Below, in pieces: positions 18,757-26,869 of a stretch of DNA of 64,000 nucleotides (position 1 is its first letter; each line of letters starts with the position of its first letter). Location: positions 124,001 to 188,000 of the forward strand of contig JAFTJZ010000026.1 in assembly GCA_017456145.1 (NCBI GenBank), read 5' to 3'. A program made the position numbers and the translations under genes. Source of the DNA: Clostridia bacterium (lineage in GTDB: Bacteria > Bacillota > Clostridia > Oscillospirales > CAG-272). The notes under the pieces were generated by a model. The model ran no database searches. It was given only the letters and a program-made list of their open reading frames with translations, and was not told the origin of the DNA.

Positions 18757-18886
18757 AAAAAAAGAGGCACAACAGGGTCCGACGCCGCAGGGAGGAATAT
18801 CATGAGCTTGATATTTCGCGGTGACGAAGTATTGTGCCAAAAATAGAGCAGGCATGACCGGTCGGGGGGACACTGGTTTGTCTGCC
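18757..18886 (-). ncRNA. candidate small RNA or attenuator upstream of lon
   Basis: A complete transcription unit without a reading frame: promoter at 18892-18920, predicted start near 18886, and a terminator whose stem GGCACAA/TTGTGCC (18832-18838 with 18766-18772) runs into TTTTTTTATTTTTT (ending about 18750). Inside that stem the RNA can form CCGC/GCGG (18818-18821 with 18785-18788) and a tip hairpin AATATCA/TGATATT (18809-18815 with 18796-18802), separated by large internal loops. The 5' part can fold GGGCAG with CTGCTC. A rod with internal loops recalls 6S RNA, but it is short and I cannot match it to any known family. Confidence 0.5.
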
Positions 18887-18891
18887 CGAAT

Positions 18892-18920
18892 ATTATACAC
18901 CAAAAAGTGCGATTTGTAAA
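18892..18920 (-). promoter_or_regulatory. promoter of the candidate small RNA
   Basis: On the minus strand, TTTACA (18915-18920), a 17-bp spacer and TATAAT (18892-18897). It is 325 bp upstream of lon and separated from it by a strong terminator. Confidence 0.7.
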
Positions 18921-19020
18921 TTATCAAAAGTGACGAATATCGACCCAAAATTTCGTCAAAAACGCTGAACATTAAATTATTTCGTACCATTCGGTAAATT
19001 TATTTGTGTAAAATGCGGAT

Positions 19021-19089
19021 GACATTTTGAAACATTGAAACGTCATACGACAAAATGACGCACTGCGACATTTTGCCGTATGGAATGTC
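19021..19089. repeat. nested imperfect palindrome
   Basis: Outer arms GACATT (19021-19026) and AATGTC (19084-19089) enclose ATACG-a-CAAAATG (19045-19057) and CATTTTG-c-CGTAT (19069-19081) around an 11-nt loop. There is no T-tract on either side, so it is not a terminator. The rest of 18921-19216 shows no gene. Confidence 0.6.
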
Positions 19090-19216
19090 GTTCCCCTCAA
19101 AGTTACTTTGACCGTCTTGCGCTTTGAAGAGAGAGGAGGAGCAAGAGCGGATAAATAGGGAAAGACGCGAATAAAAAACAATGGAGAAAAAAGTTAAATT
19201 TTTTTTGCAAAAAGTA

Positions 19217-19245
19217 TTGACAATTGCTGTGCTTTGTGGTATAAT
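19217..19245 (+). promoter_or_regulatory. infC operon promoter
   Basis: TTGACA (19217-19222), a 17-bp spacer and TATAAT (19240-19245), a perfect consensus sigma-A promoter giving a leader of about 155 nt before infC. Confidence 0.9.
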
Positions 19246-19251
19246 ACTCGG

Positions 19252-19407
19252 GAAAAGAAAGCAGAACAGCCGTTCTCACCCTGCCGCAACGGCGCGCATG
19301 GGTTAATCGTGATGCAACAATGGACCTTTTGGGGCTTTGTGGCAATCGCTTGGGCGGCATATGCTTTCCGAGCGATTTTTTATTTTAATTTTCGGAGGTA
19401 CACTGCT
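19252..19407 (+). promoter_or_regulatory. infC-rpmI-rplT attenuator leader
   Basis: The leader ends with an intrinsic terminator (stem AATCGCT/AGCGATT, 19344-19350 with 19371-19377, then TTTTTTATTTT) placed only 20 bp before the infC ribosome binding site GGAGG. In Firmicutes this operon is repressed by L20, which binds a leader structure that mimics 23S rRNA and favours a terminator. Position and terminator fit that L20 leader; the L20-binding fold itself was not verified. Confidence 0.7.
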
Positions 19408-19923
19408 ATTAGCGCAAAAGAAATGCTGATCAATGAGGACATTCGCGTCAATGAGCTGCGTGTCACCGGCGCTACGGGCGAGACCTTGGGCATTATGAGC
19501 ACCAAGGCTGCGCTGCGTATGGCGGATGATGCAGGGCTTGATCTGGTTCTCATAGCACCGCAGGCAACGCCCCCCGTCGCACGAATCATGGATTACGGAA
19601 AATACCGTTTCGAGTGCGAAAAGCGGGAAAAAGAGGCGAAGAAAAAGCAGCAGGTTGTCGAGCTCAAGGAAATTCAGCTCTCCTGCCGCATTGACACCCA
19701 CGATTTTGAAACCAAAGCACGTCAGGCGCGCAAGTTCCTGGAGAGCGGCAACAAGGTTCGTGTCGTGATGAAGTTTAAGGGAAGAGAAATGAGCCACCAG
19801 TCTATCGGACGTGAGGTTATGACCCGTTTCTCCGACGCGCTTTCCGATATCGGCGGATCCGATAAGCCCCCAGTGCTTGACGGGCGCTTTATGAGCATCG
19901 TGCTCGCACCCCTCAAGAAGTAA
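19408..19923 (+). CDS. infC: translation initiation factor IF-3
   Basis: 171 aa. IF-3 binds the 30S subunit, prevents premature 50S joining and proofreads start codons. The best start is ATT at 19408, 8 nt after GGAGGT, giving I/M-SAKEMLINEDIRV; the first in-frame ATG (19423) would delete conserved residues. Rare ATT/ATA/ATC starts are a known infC autoregulation device because IF-3 discriminates against them. The N-domain (LINEDIRVNELRV), linker (RIMDYGKYRFECEKREKEAKKKQ) and C-domain (GREMSHQSIGREVMTRF) are all present. It heads infC-rpmI-rplT behind an attenuator leader. Confidence 0.95.
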   Translation: MSAKEMLINEDIRVNELRVTGATGETLGIMSTKAALRMADDAGLDLVLIAPQATPPVARIMDYGKYRFECEKREKEAKKKQQVVELKEIQLSCRIDTHDFETKARQARKFLESGNKVRVVMKFKGREMSHQSIGREVMTRFSDALSDIGGSDKPPVLDGRFMSIVLAPLKK

Positions 19924-20061
19924 TCGTTCGCACGGCGAACGGTTGGTTCGTCACATCTTATGATTCATCGGTCGCCGACGGCGATCTGCATGATAGAGCA
20001 CCGCGGCATCCCACGCGATATGCGAGCTGCGGGAAAACAAAACGAAAAGGAGTTTTACAAA

Positions 20062-20256
20062 ATGGGAAAAGTTAAGACACATAAAGCAAGCGCAAAAAGA
20101 TTTTCCGTGACCGGTACCGGCAAGGTTAAGCTGAACCACTGCCATCGCCGTCACAAGACCGGTAACAAGAGCGGTAACAAGCTGCGTCATCTCCGCGGCA
20201 GTGCGTACGTTCAGGGCAAGATGGCTGAGAACGTAAAGGCGCTCATCTGCAAATAA
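20062..20256 (+). CDS. rpmI: 50S ribosomal protein L35
   Basis: 64 aa from the ATG at 20062 (AAAAGGAGTTTTACAAA before it); the frame is open further upstream but only in the intercistronic region. L35 is a small basic protein of the large subunit: KVKTHKASAKRFSVTGTGKVKLNH, spelled here in its first third, then a histidine- and arginine-rich middle (CHRRHKTGNKSGNKLRHLRG). It lies between infC and rplT in the usual order. The 138-nt gap after infC contains short hairpins (for example GTTCGC..GCGAAC near 19924) that could take part in L20 control. Confidence 0.96.
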   Translation: MGKVKTHKASAKRFSVTGTGKVKLNHCHRRHKTGNKSGNKLRHLRGSAYVQGKMAENVKALICK

Positions 20257-20287
20257 TTTGAGTTCTAAGAAAGTTGAGGATTGAAAA

Positions 20288-20641
20288 ATGGCAAGAGTTA
20301 AGGGCGCGATGATGACGCGCAAGAGAAGAAATAAGGTTCTGAAGGCTGCGAAGGGCTATTGGGGTGCAAAATCCAAGCACTTCAAGATGGCTAAGCAGCA
20401 GGTCATGAAGAGCGGTAACTATGCATTTGCCGGCCGTAAGATGAAGAAGAGAGACTTCCGCAGCCTCTGGATCACCCGTATCTCCGCACAGGCGAAGGTC
20501 AACGGCATGAACTACTCCACCATGATGCATGGTCTGAAGAAGGCAGGCGTTACGCTCAACCGCAAGATGCTCGCAGAGCTTGCTGTCTCCGATAAAGAGG
20601 CATTTGCAGCACTGGCAGCACAGGCAAAGGCTGCTCTGTAA
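20288..20641 (+). CDS. rplT: 50S ribosomal protein L20
   Basis: 117 aa, standard length. L20 is a primary binder of 23S rRNA needed for early 50S assembly, and is the autorepressor of this operon in Firmicutes. The sequence runs [25 protein letters not shown], a long basic N-terminal helix, and then [20 protein letters not shown], which is highly conserved. It is the last gene of infC-rpmI-rplT and is followed at 20655 by a terminator. Confidence 0.97.
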   Translation: MARVKGAMMTRKRRNKVLKAAKGYWGAKSKHFKMAKQQVMKSGNYAFAGRKMKKRDFRSLWITRISAQAKVNGMNYSTMMHGLKKAGVTLNRKMLAELAVSDKEAFAALAAQAKAAL

Positions 20642-20654
20642 TGCTTTTTGATAG

Positions 20655-20681
20655 AAACCCGCTTAAGTACAGCGGGTTTTT
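20655..20681 (+). terminator. terminator of the infC operon
   Basis: Stem AAACCCGCT/AGCGGGTTT (20655-20663 with 20671-20679) followed by TT. A further hairpin GGTGCTT/AAGCACC (about 20704-20744) precedes the next gene and has no T-tract. Confidence 0.85.
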
Positions 20682-20781
20682 GTCATAATTACAGCAATCT
20701 TAATGGTGCTTGAAAATCGGAAATTTTCGATAAAAAGCACCGAAATATTACCAATAATGGAAACAATAGGAGGATTGTGTG

Positions 20782-21639
20782 ATGCTCGGCAAGGATGTAG
20801 AGTCGTTCTTTTTGACCCCGCCCATTACCTCAAGACAAAACGCGCGTGTCTCGGAGCTGGCAAAGCTGACCGAGCGTAAGCACCGAAGGGCGCTGGCTCG
20901 CTTTCGCTTTGATGGCGTAAAGTTGGCGTCGGAGGCACTAAAAAACGGGCTGCCCGTACATACAGTCTTCCTCAGGCAAAGTGAGGCAGAGCACCTTATG
21001 ACAAGGCTTTCGGCAGAGGTCGGAGAGTTTCCGACCAAGACGGAATTTTTACGTCTTGAGGATCGACTTTTTGATCGTGTCAGTGAAGAGAGCGCCCCTG
21101 AAGGGGTGATATGTGTCTGCGACTTTCTCCCCTTGCATCAGGCCTCCCAAATTGCAGCATCCTTGTCGTCAGAGACGCGCGTCGTGCTGCTGGAATCGGT
21201 ACGCGACCCCTCCAATCTCGGCGCCATTGTGCGCAGTGCAGCGGCATTTGGCGTGGATGCGCTGATCATCAGCGAGGATTGCGCCGATATATACAATCCA
21301 AAGACCGTACGAGCATCGATGGGGACGTTGTTCACCCAGAAAATTTGTCGTGTGCCAAGCATCCCCGAAACAATTGCGACACTGCGCGGCACGGGAAGAC
21401 GCGTTTTTGCGGCGGCGCTGGACCGCGATGCCTTGTGTCTGGGATCCTTTACGCCGATCGTCGGCGATTGTGTCGTCATCGGAAACGAGGGACATGGATT
21501 GACCCAAGAGACCATTCGGGCGTGTGATGCCTGCGTTTATATTCCCATGACCGAGCGCGCCGAGTCGCTCAACGCTGCGGTAGCGGCATCGATTTTGATG
21601 TGGTCGTTTCGAGCAGAGTGTAAGGATCGGCTGATATAA
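20782..21639 (+). CDS. TrmH-family (SpoU) RNA 2'-O-methyltransferase
   Basis: About 285 aa; the ATG at 20782 lies 8 nt after AGGAGG, better than the GTG at 20779. It uses SAM to methylate a ribose 2'-OH in rRNA or tRNA. The N-terminal substrate-binding domain (about 8-100) is followed by the knotted SPOUT domain with the three family motifs: DPSNLGAIVRSAAAFGV, VVIGNEGHGLTQE and RAESLNAAVAASILMW. The target nucleotide is not known; 23S rRNA (RlmB-like) is the commonest role. It opens the rightward dprA-topA block. Confidence 0.9.
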   Translation: MLGKDVESFFLTPPITSRQNARVSELAKLTERKHRRALARFRFDGVKLASEALKNGLPVHTVFLRQSEAEHLMTRLSAEVGEFPTKTEFLRLEDRLFDRVSEESAPEGVICVCDFLPLHQASQIAASLSSETRVVLLESVRDPSNLGAIVRSAAAFGVDALIISEDCADIYNPKTVRASMGTLFTQKICRVPSIPETIATLRGTGRRVFAAALDRDALCLGSFTPIVGDCVVIGNEGHGLTQETIRACDACVYIPMTERAESLNAAVAASILMWSFRAECKDRLI

Positions 21640-21661
21640 CAGACCAAGGAGAGTGAGAACA

Positions 21662-23095
21662 ATGGGCGAAAATACACAATATACCCTGCAACAAAAATCA
21701 GAGCAAATGTTCTGGATCTGGCTTTCCTTGCGCCTGGGTGCCGGAAATAAGCTCTATCCGCTCCTGCTGGAGCGTTTCGGCAGTGCTTATGATGTCTTCG
21801 AGGCGGGAGCTGAGCGCTTGCGTGAGATGGTTCCCGAACTTTCCGAGGCACAGCTTATCGCGCTCTCCGACAAACGTCTGGAGGATGCGTTTGCGGTGGA
21901 GGAATATTGCCGTACGCACGGTATTCGGATCCTTCGCTACAATGAAAATGCCTATCCCTTCAGTTATCGTGCGTTGACCGATCCACCGCTGCTCCTTTAT
22001 TGCCGGGGTGAGCTGCCAAGCTTTCAAAATCAACTCTGTGTCGCGATCGTCGGCACCCGAAGGATGAGTGAATACGGACGGGGGATGGCGTATAAAATAG
22101 CATACGAGCTTGCAAGCGCGGGTGTTATCATCGTCAGCGGTATGGCACTTGGAATTGACAGTGTTGCCGCTTGCGCCGCGATGAAGGCGGGCGGTAAAAC
22201 CGTCGCTGTCCTTGGCGGCGGCATTGACGTGCCGTATCCGCCGGAGCATGAGCACTTTATGGATATCATTGCCAATAACGGCGTTTTGTTTTCTGAATTT
22301 GCGCCCGGAAGCGAGCCGAGAAAAACGCATTTTCCCATCAGAAATCGATTGATCAGCGGCTTGTGTCAGGCGACCGTTGTCATCGACGCAGATGAAAAAA
22401 GCGGTGCTCTGATCACAGCGGATCGCGCACTGGAGCAGGGGAGAGACCTCTTTGCTGTCCCCGCAAACGTCGGTGCTGCCAACGCATCGGGAACCAATCG
22501 TCTCATCCGTGACGGGGCCCACGTGGCACTGTCTGCCAACGATATTCTTTCGCACTACGAATTTTTGTACACCAATTTACAGCGTCCTGTTTGCGGCAAG
22601 CTGTCCGACTACGACCCTGCGACCATAGCGAGCATGGGAGTTTATAGTCGGGTCGTCGGCGGTTACGTTCGCGTACCCGCGCAGCAAGCAGGGGCAACGG
22701 TGCCTACCGAGAGGACCTCGGCGCCAGCGGTCTCTCCGCTCTCTCAAAAGAAAACGGATCGCATCAAGGACAAAAGGTCTCCCGATGCTACTGTATCGGG
22801 AAAGGAAACATCCAAGGCACCGACTACAAGCAAGATCAATAACGAAGAAGAAAAGGATCCAAGGCTCTCGCCACGTGATGCTAATAATCAGGGCGACCGC
22901 TCCGCAGCTGCTGTTGCATCGCTCAATGATACGCAGCGTACGATCCTTGACGCCATTCCTGCAGACGAGCCCATCGCCGTAGATAAGCTCAAGCGTCTCG
23001 GCTATCCCATGGGTGCGCTGCTTGCTGCCATCTCCGTGTTGCAGATCAAGGGTCTGGTTCGATCTCTGCCCGGTGGTATGATCAGCAGAAATTAA
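21662..23095 (+). CDS. dprA: DNA-processing protein DprA/Smf
   Basis: About 477 aa from the ATG at 21662 (AAGGAG 10 nt upstream). DprA loads RecA on incoming single-stranded DNA during transformation. It has an N-terminal SAM-like helical domain (about 1-80), a Rossmann core with AIVGTRRMSEYGR, IVSGMALGIDSVAA, LGGGIDVPYPPEH and FSEFAPGSEPRKTHFPIRNRL, and a C-terminal winged helix (about 420-477: LNDTQRTILDAIPADEPIAVDKLKRL). It is longer than the usual 290-370 aa because of a polar, low-complexity linker of about 90 residues (roughly 325-415) between core and winged helix. No other competence gene is in the window. Confidence 0.95.
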   Translation: MGENTQYTLQQKSEQMFWIWLSLRLGAGNKLYPLLLERFGSAYDVFEAGAERLREMVPELSEAQLIALSDKRLEDAFAVEEYCRTHGIRILRYNENAYPFSYRALTDPPLLLYCRGELPSFQNQLCVAIVGTRRMSEYGRGMAYKIAYELASAGVIIVSGMALGIDSVAACAAMKAGGKTVAVLGGGIDVPYPPEHEHFMDIIANNGVLFSEFAPGSEPRKTHFPIRNRLISGLCQATVVIDADEKSGALITADRALEQGRDLFAVPANVGAANASGTNRLIRDGAHVALSANDILSHYEFLYTNLQRPVCGKLSDYDPATIASMGVYSRVVGGYVRVPAQQAGATVPTERTSAPAVSPLSQKKTDRIKDKRSPDATVSGKETSKAPTTSKINNEEEKDPRLSPRDANNQGDRSAAAVASLNDTQRTILDAIPADEPIAVDKLKRLGYPMGALLAAISVLQIKGLVRSLPGGMISRN

Positions 23096-23181
23096 TTGGG
23101 TTTTGCAAACAACTCCGCAAAGCGGAGACAAAATAAACGTCAAACAACATCAATGAAACAGAAAGGGATTGAAGTAAGAAT

Positions 23182-25479
23182 ATGTCTTATTTGGTCATTT
23201 TGGAGTCACCGAACAAGATCGGAACAATCAAGAGCTACCTTGGCTCCAATTATCGCGTCATTGCCTCCAAAGGGCACGTGCGCGACCTGCCCAAGAGCTC
23301 CTTGGGAGTGGATATTGAAAACAATTTTGAACCGCATTATATCAACATCCGCGGCAGAGGCGATCTGATCCGCGACATCCGCAAGGAGGCAAAGGCTGCC
23401 AGCCGTGTTTATCTGGCAACCGACCCTGACCGCGAGGGGGAGGCGATTTCCTGGCATCTGGCCACCGTGCTCGGCATCCCCACGGAGAAGGTCATGCGCG
23501 TCTCCTTCAATGAGATCACCAAAGCCGCTGTCAAGGCTGCCATCAAGTCGCCCCGTCCGCTGGATATGAATCAGGTCAACGCGCAGCAGGCGCGCCGTAT
23601 TCTTGACCGTATCGTAGGTTATAAGATCAGTCCGCTGCTCTGGAAAAACGTACAGAGTGGCCTGAGTGCGGGCCGTGTGCAATCGGTCGCAGAGCGTATG
23701 ATTGTCGAGCGTGAGCAGGAGATCCGCGCTTTCGTTCCGGAGGAATATTGGACAGTTGACGCACAACTGGAATGTCCTGATGATAGCGGACGTACCTTTT
23801 CCGTGCACTACGTCGGAAATCGGGGAGGCAGAGTACGCCTTGGCAACGAAAATGACGCCATGGCAATTGCAAAAGCCGCAGCAGAGCATCCCTTTGTCGT
23901 GCGCGAGGTGAAAAAATCCACCAGAAATAAGCTGCCTGCACCTCCGTTCACGACCTCCACCATGCAGCAGGAGGCATCCCGCAAGCTTGGTTTTCAATCC
24001 CAGCGTATCATGCGTGTCGCACAGGAGCTGTACGAAGGTATCAACCTTGGCGCGGAGAACGGTGGAGCACAAGGTCTGATTACCTATATGCGTACCGACT
24101 CCTTGCGCGTCAGTGCCGAGGCGCAGGAGGCTGCGCGTGCATATATCGGTGAAAAATATGGTACGGAATATTATCCCGAGTCCCCCCGTCAATATAAATC
24201 CCGCGCAGGTGCACAGGATGCGCACGAGGCTATTCGTCCCGCGCGTGTCGACCTGGAGCCGCTGAAAATCCGAAAGATGCTTACCCCCGATCAATATCGT
24301 CTTTATAAGTTGATCTGGGAGAGATTCGTTGCGAGCCAGATGCAGTCTGCGACGCTTGCTGTTGTCAGCGTTGATCTGGAATGTGCGGAAAACTTGTTCC
24401 ACGCAGGTGGTTACAGCGTGACGTTCCCCGGTTATATGGCTCTTTACGAGGAGACCGAGGAAGAGAGCGGCGCACAGGACGGCGAGCCCAAGGAAGAAAA
24501 GGATGCTCGCATCCCTGCGCTGGAGGCAGAGATGTCCCTGCATTGTGAGGGAGTCTCCCCTGAGCAGCACTTCACCGAGCCTCCCGCGCGCTTTAATGAG
24601 GGTTCCTTGATCAAAGCACTGGAGGACAAGGGGATCGGTCGTCCCTCGACCTTTACCCCGATCATCACGACCATTCTCGAACGCGGCTACGTCAAGCGCG
24701 AGGGAAAGGCTTTGATGCCCACCCCGCTTGGAGAGGTCACGACGGGCTTGATGGAAAAGCATTTCCCCTCCATTGTGGATTACGGCTTTACTGCCGATAT
24801 GGAAAATCGGCTGGACGATATCGAAAAGGGCGAGACGACCATGGATCACGTTCTTGCTGAGTTCTGGCAGCCATTCTCCAAGCAGCTTGAGACGGCTGAG
24901 GAAAAGCTGCGCGATGAGATCGCCAAGGTCCCCGTTGAGGAGACCGATCTGATCTGCGATAAGTGCGGCAGCCGCATGATCGTCAAGAAAGGACGCTTTG
25001 GTAAATTCGCCGCTTGTCCCAATTATCCCACCTGCCGCAGCACCAAGCCGCTTGTTTCCACGCCCACGGGTGAGATGGAAGGCATCGGTGAGGTCGTTGA
25101 GGGCATGAAATGTGAGCTGTGTGGCGGTGAGGTCGTACTGCGCACGGGGCGCTACGGTGCCTTTTACGCTTGCGCCCGCTACCCGGAGTGTAAATTCACC
25201 AAGCCGAAGGATAAGGAGATCGGTGTGGACTGTCCCAAGTGCGGTAAGCCTCTGGTCTCTAAGCTCGGCAAGAAAAAATCCTTGTTCTACGGGTGCTCCT
25301 CATATCCTGCTTGTGATTTTTCCTCTTGGGATCTTCCCACAAATGAAAAGTGCCCCAGATGCGGAGAGATGCTGTTCCGTAAAAAAAGCAAGGGACAGTT
25401 GATCTGTCACAATGAGACCTGCGGTTATACGGTCGATGCACCCGAGACCGATCCCGGCGAGAGTGAAGGCGAACAATAA
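23182..25479 (+). CDS. topA: DNA topoisomerase I (type IA)
   Basis: 765 aa. It relaxes negative supercoils by cutting one strand through a 5'-phosphotyrosine. The toprim domain has YLVILESPNKIGTIKSYLG and the acidic ATDPDREGEA (79-88); the catalytic Tyr302 lies in GLITYMRTDS. The C-terminal 180 residues hold four C4 zinc ribbons (CDKCG..CPNYPTC, CELCG..CARYPEC, CPKCG..CSSYPAC, CPRCG..CHNETC). It follows dprA, as in most Firmicutes (dprA-topA-trmFO). A short acidic insert (about 428-450) interrupts the core. Confidence 0.97.
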   Translation: MSYLVILESPNKIGTIKSYLGSNYRVIASKGHVRDLPKSSLGVDIENNFEPHYINIRGRGDLIRDIRKEAKAASRVYLATDPDREGEAISWHLATVLGIPTEKVMRVSFNEITKAAVKAAIKSPRPLDMNQVNAQQARRILDRIVGYKISPLLWKNVQSGLSAGRVQSVAERMIVEREQEIRAFVPEEYWTVDAQLECPDDSGRTFSVHYVGNRGGRVRLGNENDAMAIAKAAAEHPFVVREVKKSTRNKLPAPPFTTSTMQQEASRKLGFQSQRIMRVAQELYEGINLGAENGGAQGLITYMRTDSLRVSAEAQEAARAYIGEKYGTEYYPESPRQYKSRAGAQDAHEAIRPARVDLEPLKIRKMLTPDQYRLYKLIWERFVASQMQSATLAVVSVDLECAENLFHAGGYSVTFPGYMALYEETEEESGAQDGEPKEEKDARIPALEAEMSLHCEGVSPEQHFTEPPARFNEGSLIKALEDKGIGRPSTFTPIITTILERGYVKREGKALMPTPLGEVTTGLMEKHFPSIVDYGFTADMENRLDDIEKGETTMDHVLAEFWQPFSKQLETAEEKLRDEIAKVPVEETDLICDKCGSRMIVKKGRFGKFAACPNYPTCRSTKPLVSTPTGEMEGIGEVVEGMKCELCGGEVVLRTGRYGAFYACARYPECKFTKPKDKEIGVDCPKCGKPLVSKLGKKKSLFYGCSSYPACDFSSWDLPTNEKCPRCGEMLFRKKSKGQLICHNETCGYTVDAPETDPGESEGEQ

Positions 25480-25525
25480 TTCCACGAAAATTCAACACAG
25501 AAACTGAAAACAGAAAGATAAAGAA

Positions 25526-26869
25526 ATGGCAGAAATTCATGTGCTCGGTGCAGGACTTGCCGGATGCGAGGCAGCATGGCAGGCGGCGCACCTTGGTGTG
25601 ACGGTATATCTTTACGAGATGAAACCGCACAAATATTCCCCCGCGCACCATTCTCCGAAGATGGCAGAGCTGGTTTGCTCCAACTCATTGCGCTCGGACA
25701 GCGTGACCAATGCGGTGGGACTTCTGAAAGAGGAAATGCGTCGCTGCGGCTCACTGATCATGGAGGCAGCCGCAGTGGCAAAGGTTCCCGCCGGCTCGGC
25801 GTTGGCGGTTGACCGCGAGGTGTTTTCCTCCTATATCACTGAAAAAATCACCAATCACCCCAATATTCATCTCGTGGATCGAGAGATGAGCAACATTGTC
25901 ACCGGGGCAATCAATGTCATAGCCACAGGACCCTTGACCTCGGACGGCATGGCAGCATATATTCAGGACACGCTCGGCTGCAGCGGTTTGCATTTCTTTG
26001 ACGCAGCTGCTCCTATCGTTGACGCAGCGGGGATCGATATGGATATTGCATACTTCGCCTCCCGTTATGATAAGGGAGATGCGGATTATATCAATTGCCC
26101 GATGACAAAAGAGCAGTACGATGCCTTTTATGAGGCGCTGATCTCGGCTCAGGAGGCACCTTTGAAGGATTTTGATCGTGAAAGTCAGAAGGATCTGACG
26201 GTGTTTGAGGGATGTATGCCTGTGGAGGTTATGGCGCGTCGCGGTCATGATACTCTTCTTTACGGGCCGCTCAAGCCCGTGGGGCTGATCGATCCGCGTG
26301 TGGGAAAAGAGGCGTATGCCGTGGTGCAGCTGCGCAAGGAAAACAAAGAGGGAAGTATGTACAACCTGGTTGGATTCCAGACACATCTGACCTTCCCCGA
26401 GCAGCGGCGGGTATTTCGCATGATTCCCGGACTTGAAAGCGCGGAATTTTTACGCTACGGTGTCATGCATCGAAACACCTATCTCAATTCCCCCGGTCAG
26501 CTCACGCCCACCTATGCCATGCTCAGCTGCCCGGAAATCTTCTTTGCGGGACAGATGACGGGTGTGGAGGGCTATGTGGAGTCGGCGGGCTCGGGGCTTG
26601 TAGCGGGACGAAACGCCGCGTATATGGCACTGGGGCAAGCGGAGAGGATCTTTCCGAAGGAAACCATGCTCGGTGCAATGGCAGCATATGTCAGCGAGGG
26701 TGGTACGGGAAAATTCGTCCCCATGAATGCGAACTTTGGTATTATTCCCACGCTTGGCTATCGTGTCAAGGGGGGAAAGATGGCAAAATATGAAAAATAT
26801 GCACAGCGCGCACTGGAGGCACTGGATGCTTTTTTTGCCGCTGATGCAGCCAGTGAGGATAGAACATGA
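25526..26869 (+). CDS. trmFO: tRNA (uracil-54-C5)-methyltransferase, folate/FAD-dependent
   Basis: 447 aa. TrmFO makes ribothymidine at position 54 of tRNA using methylene-tetrahydrofolate and FADH2. The N-terminal FAD-binding GAGLAGCEAAWQAA and the signature KMAELVCSNSLRSD are typical, as are GPLKPVGLIDPR and GQMTGVEGYVESAGSGLVAG. Length matches the family (435-460 aa). It belongs to the topA-trmFO pairing of low-GC Gram-positives. Its stop overlaps the plsX start by 4 bp, so the two are translationally coupled. Confidence 0.96.
   Translation: MAEIHVLGAGLAGCEAAWQAAHLGVTVYLYEMKPHKYSPAHHSPKMAELVCSNSLRSDSVTNAVGLLKEEMRRCGSLIMEAAAVAKVPAGSALAVDREVFSSYITEKITNHPNIHLVDREMSNIVTGAINVIATGPLTSDGMAAYIQDTLGCSGLHFFDAAAPIVDAAGIDMDIAYFASRYDKGDADYINCPMTKEQYDAFYEALISAQEAPLKDFDRESQKDLTVFEGCMPVEVMARRGHDTLLYGPLKPVGLIDPRVGKEAYAVVQLRKENKEGSMYNLVGFQTHLTFPEQRRVFRMIPGLESAEFLRYGVMHRNTYLNSPGQLTPTYAMLSCPEIFFAGQMTGVEGYVESAGSGLVAGRNAAYMALGQAERIFPKETMLGAMAAYVSEGGTGKFVPMNANFGIIPTLGYRVKGGKMAKYEKYAQRALEALDAFFAADAASEDRT

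Noticed and set aside
18757-18886. Identification of the lon-upstream RNA as 6S or SRP RNA
   Set aside because: The rod shape is suggestive of 6S, but length is short and the SRP GGAA-loop signature is absent, so no family name was given.
18568-18990. Lon start 141 codons upstream
   Set aside because: It would cross the lon promoter and the candidate small RNA; the internal ATG at 18567 has AAAGGAATC and gives the standard Lon N-terminus.
8400-19400. Sporulation operon with spoIVB next to spo0A
   Set aside because: No SpoIVB peptidase gene is present; Spo0A is alone between its promoter and terminator.
23206-24849. 547-codon leftward open frame
   Set aside because: Antisense shadow of topA, which has toprim, the catalytic Tyr and four zinc ribbons in the real frame.
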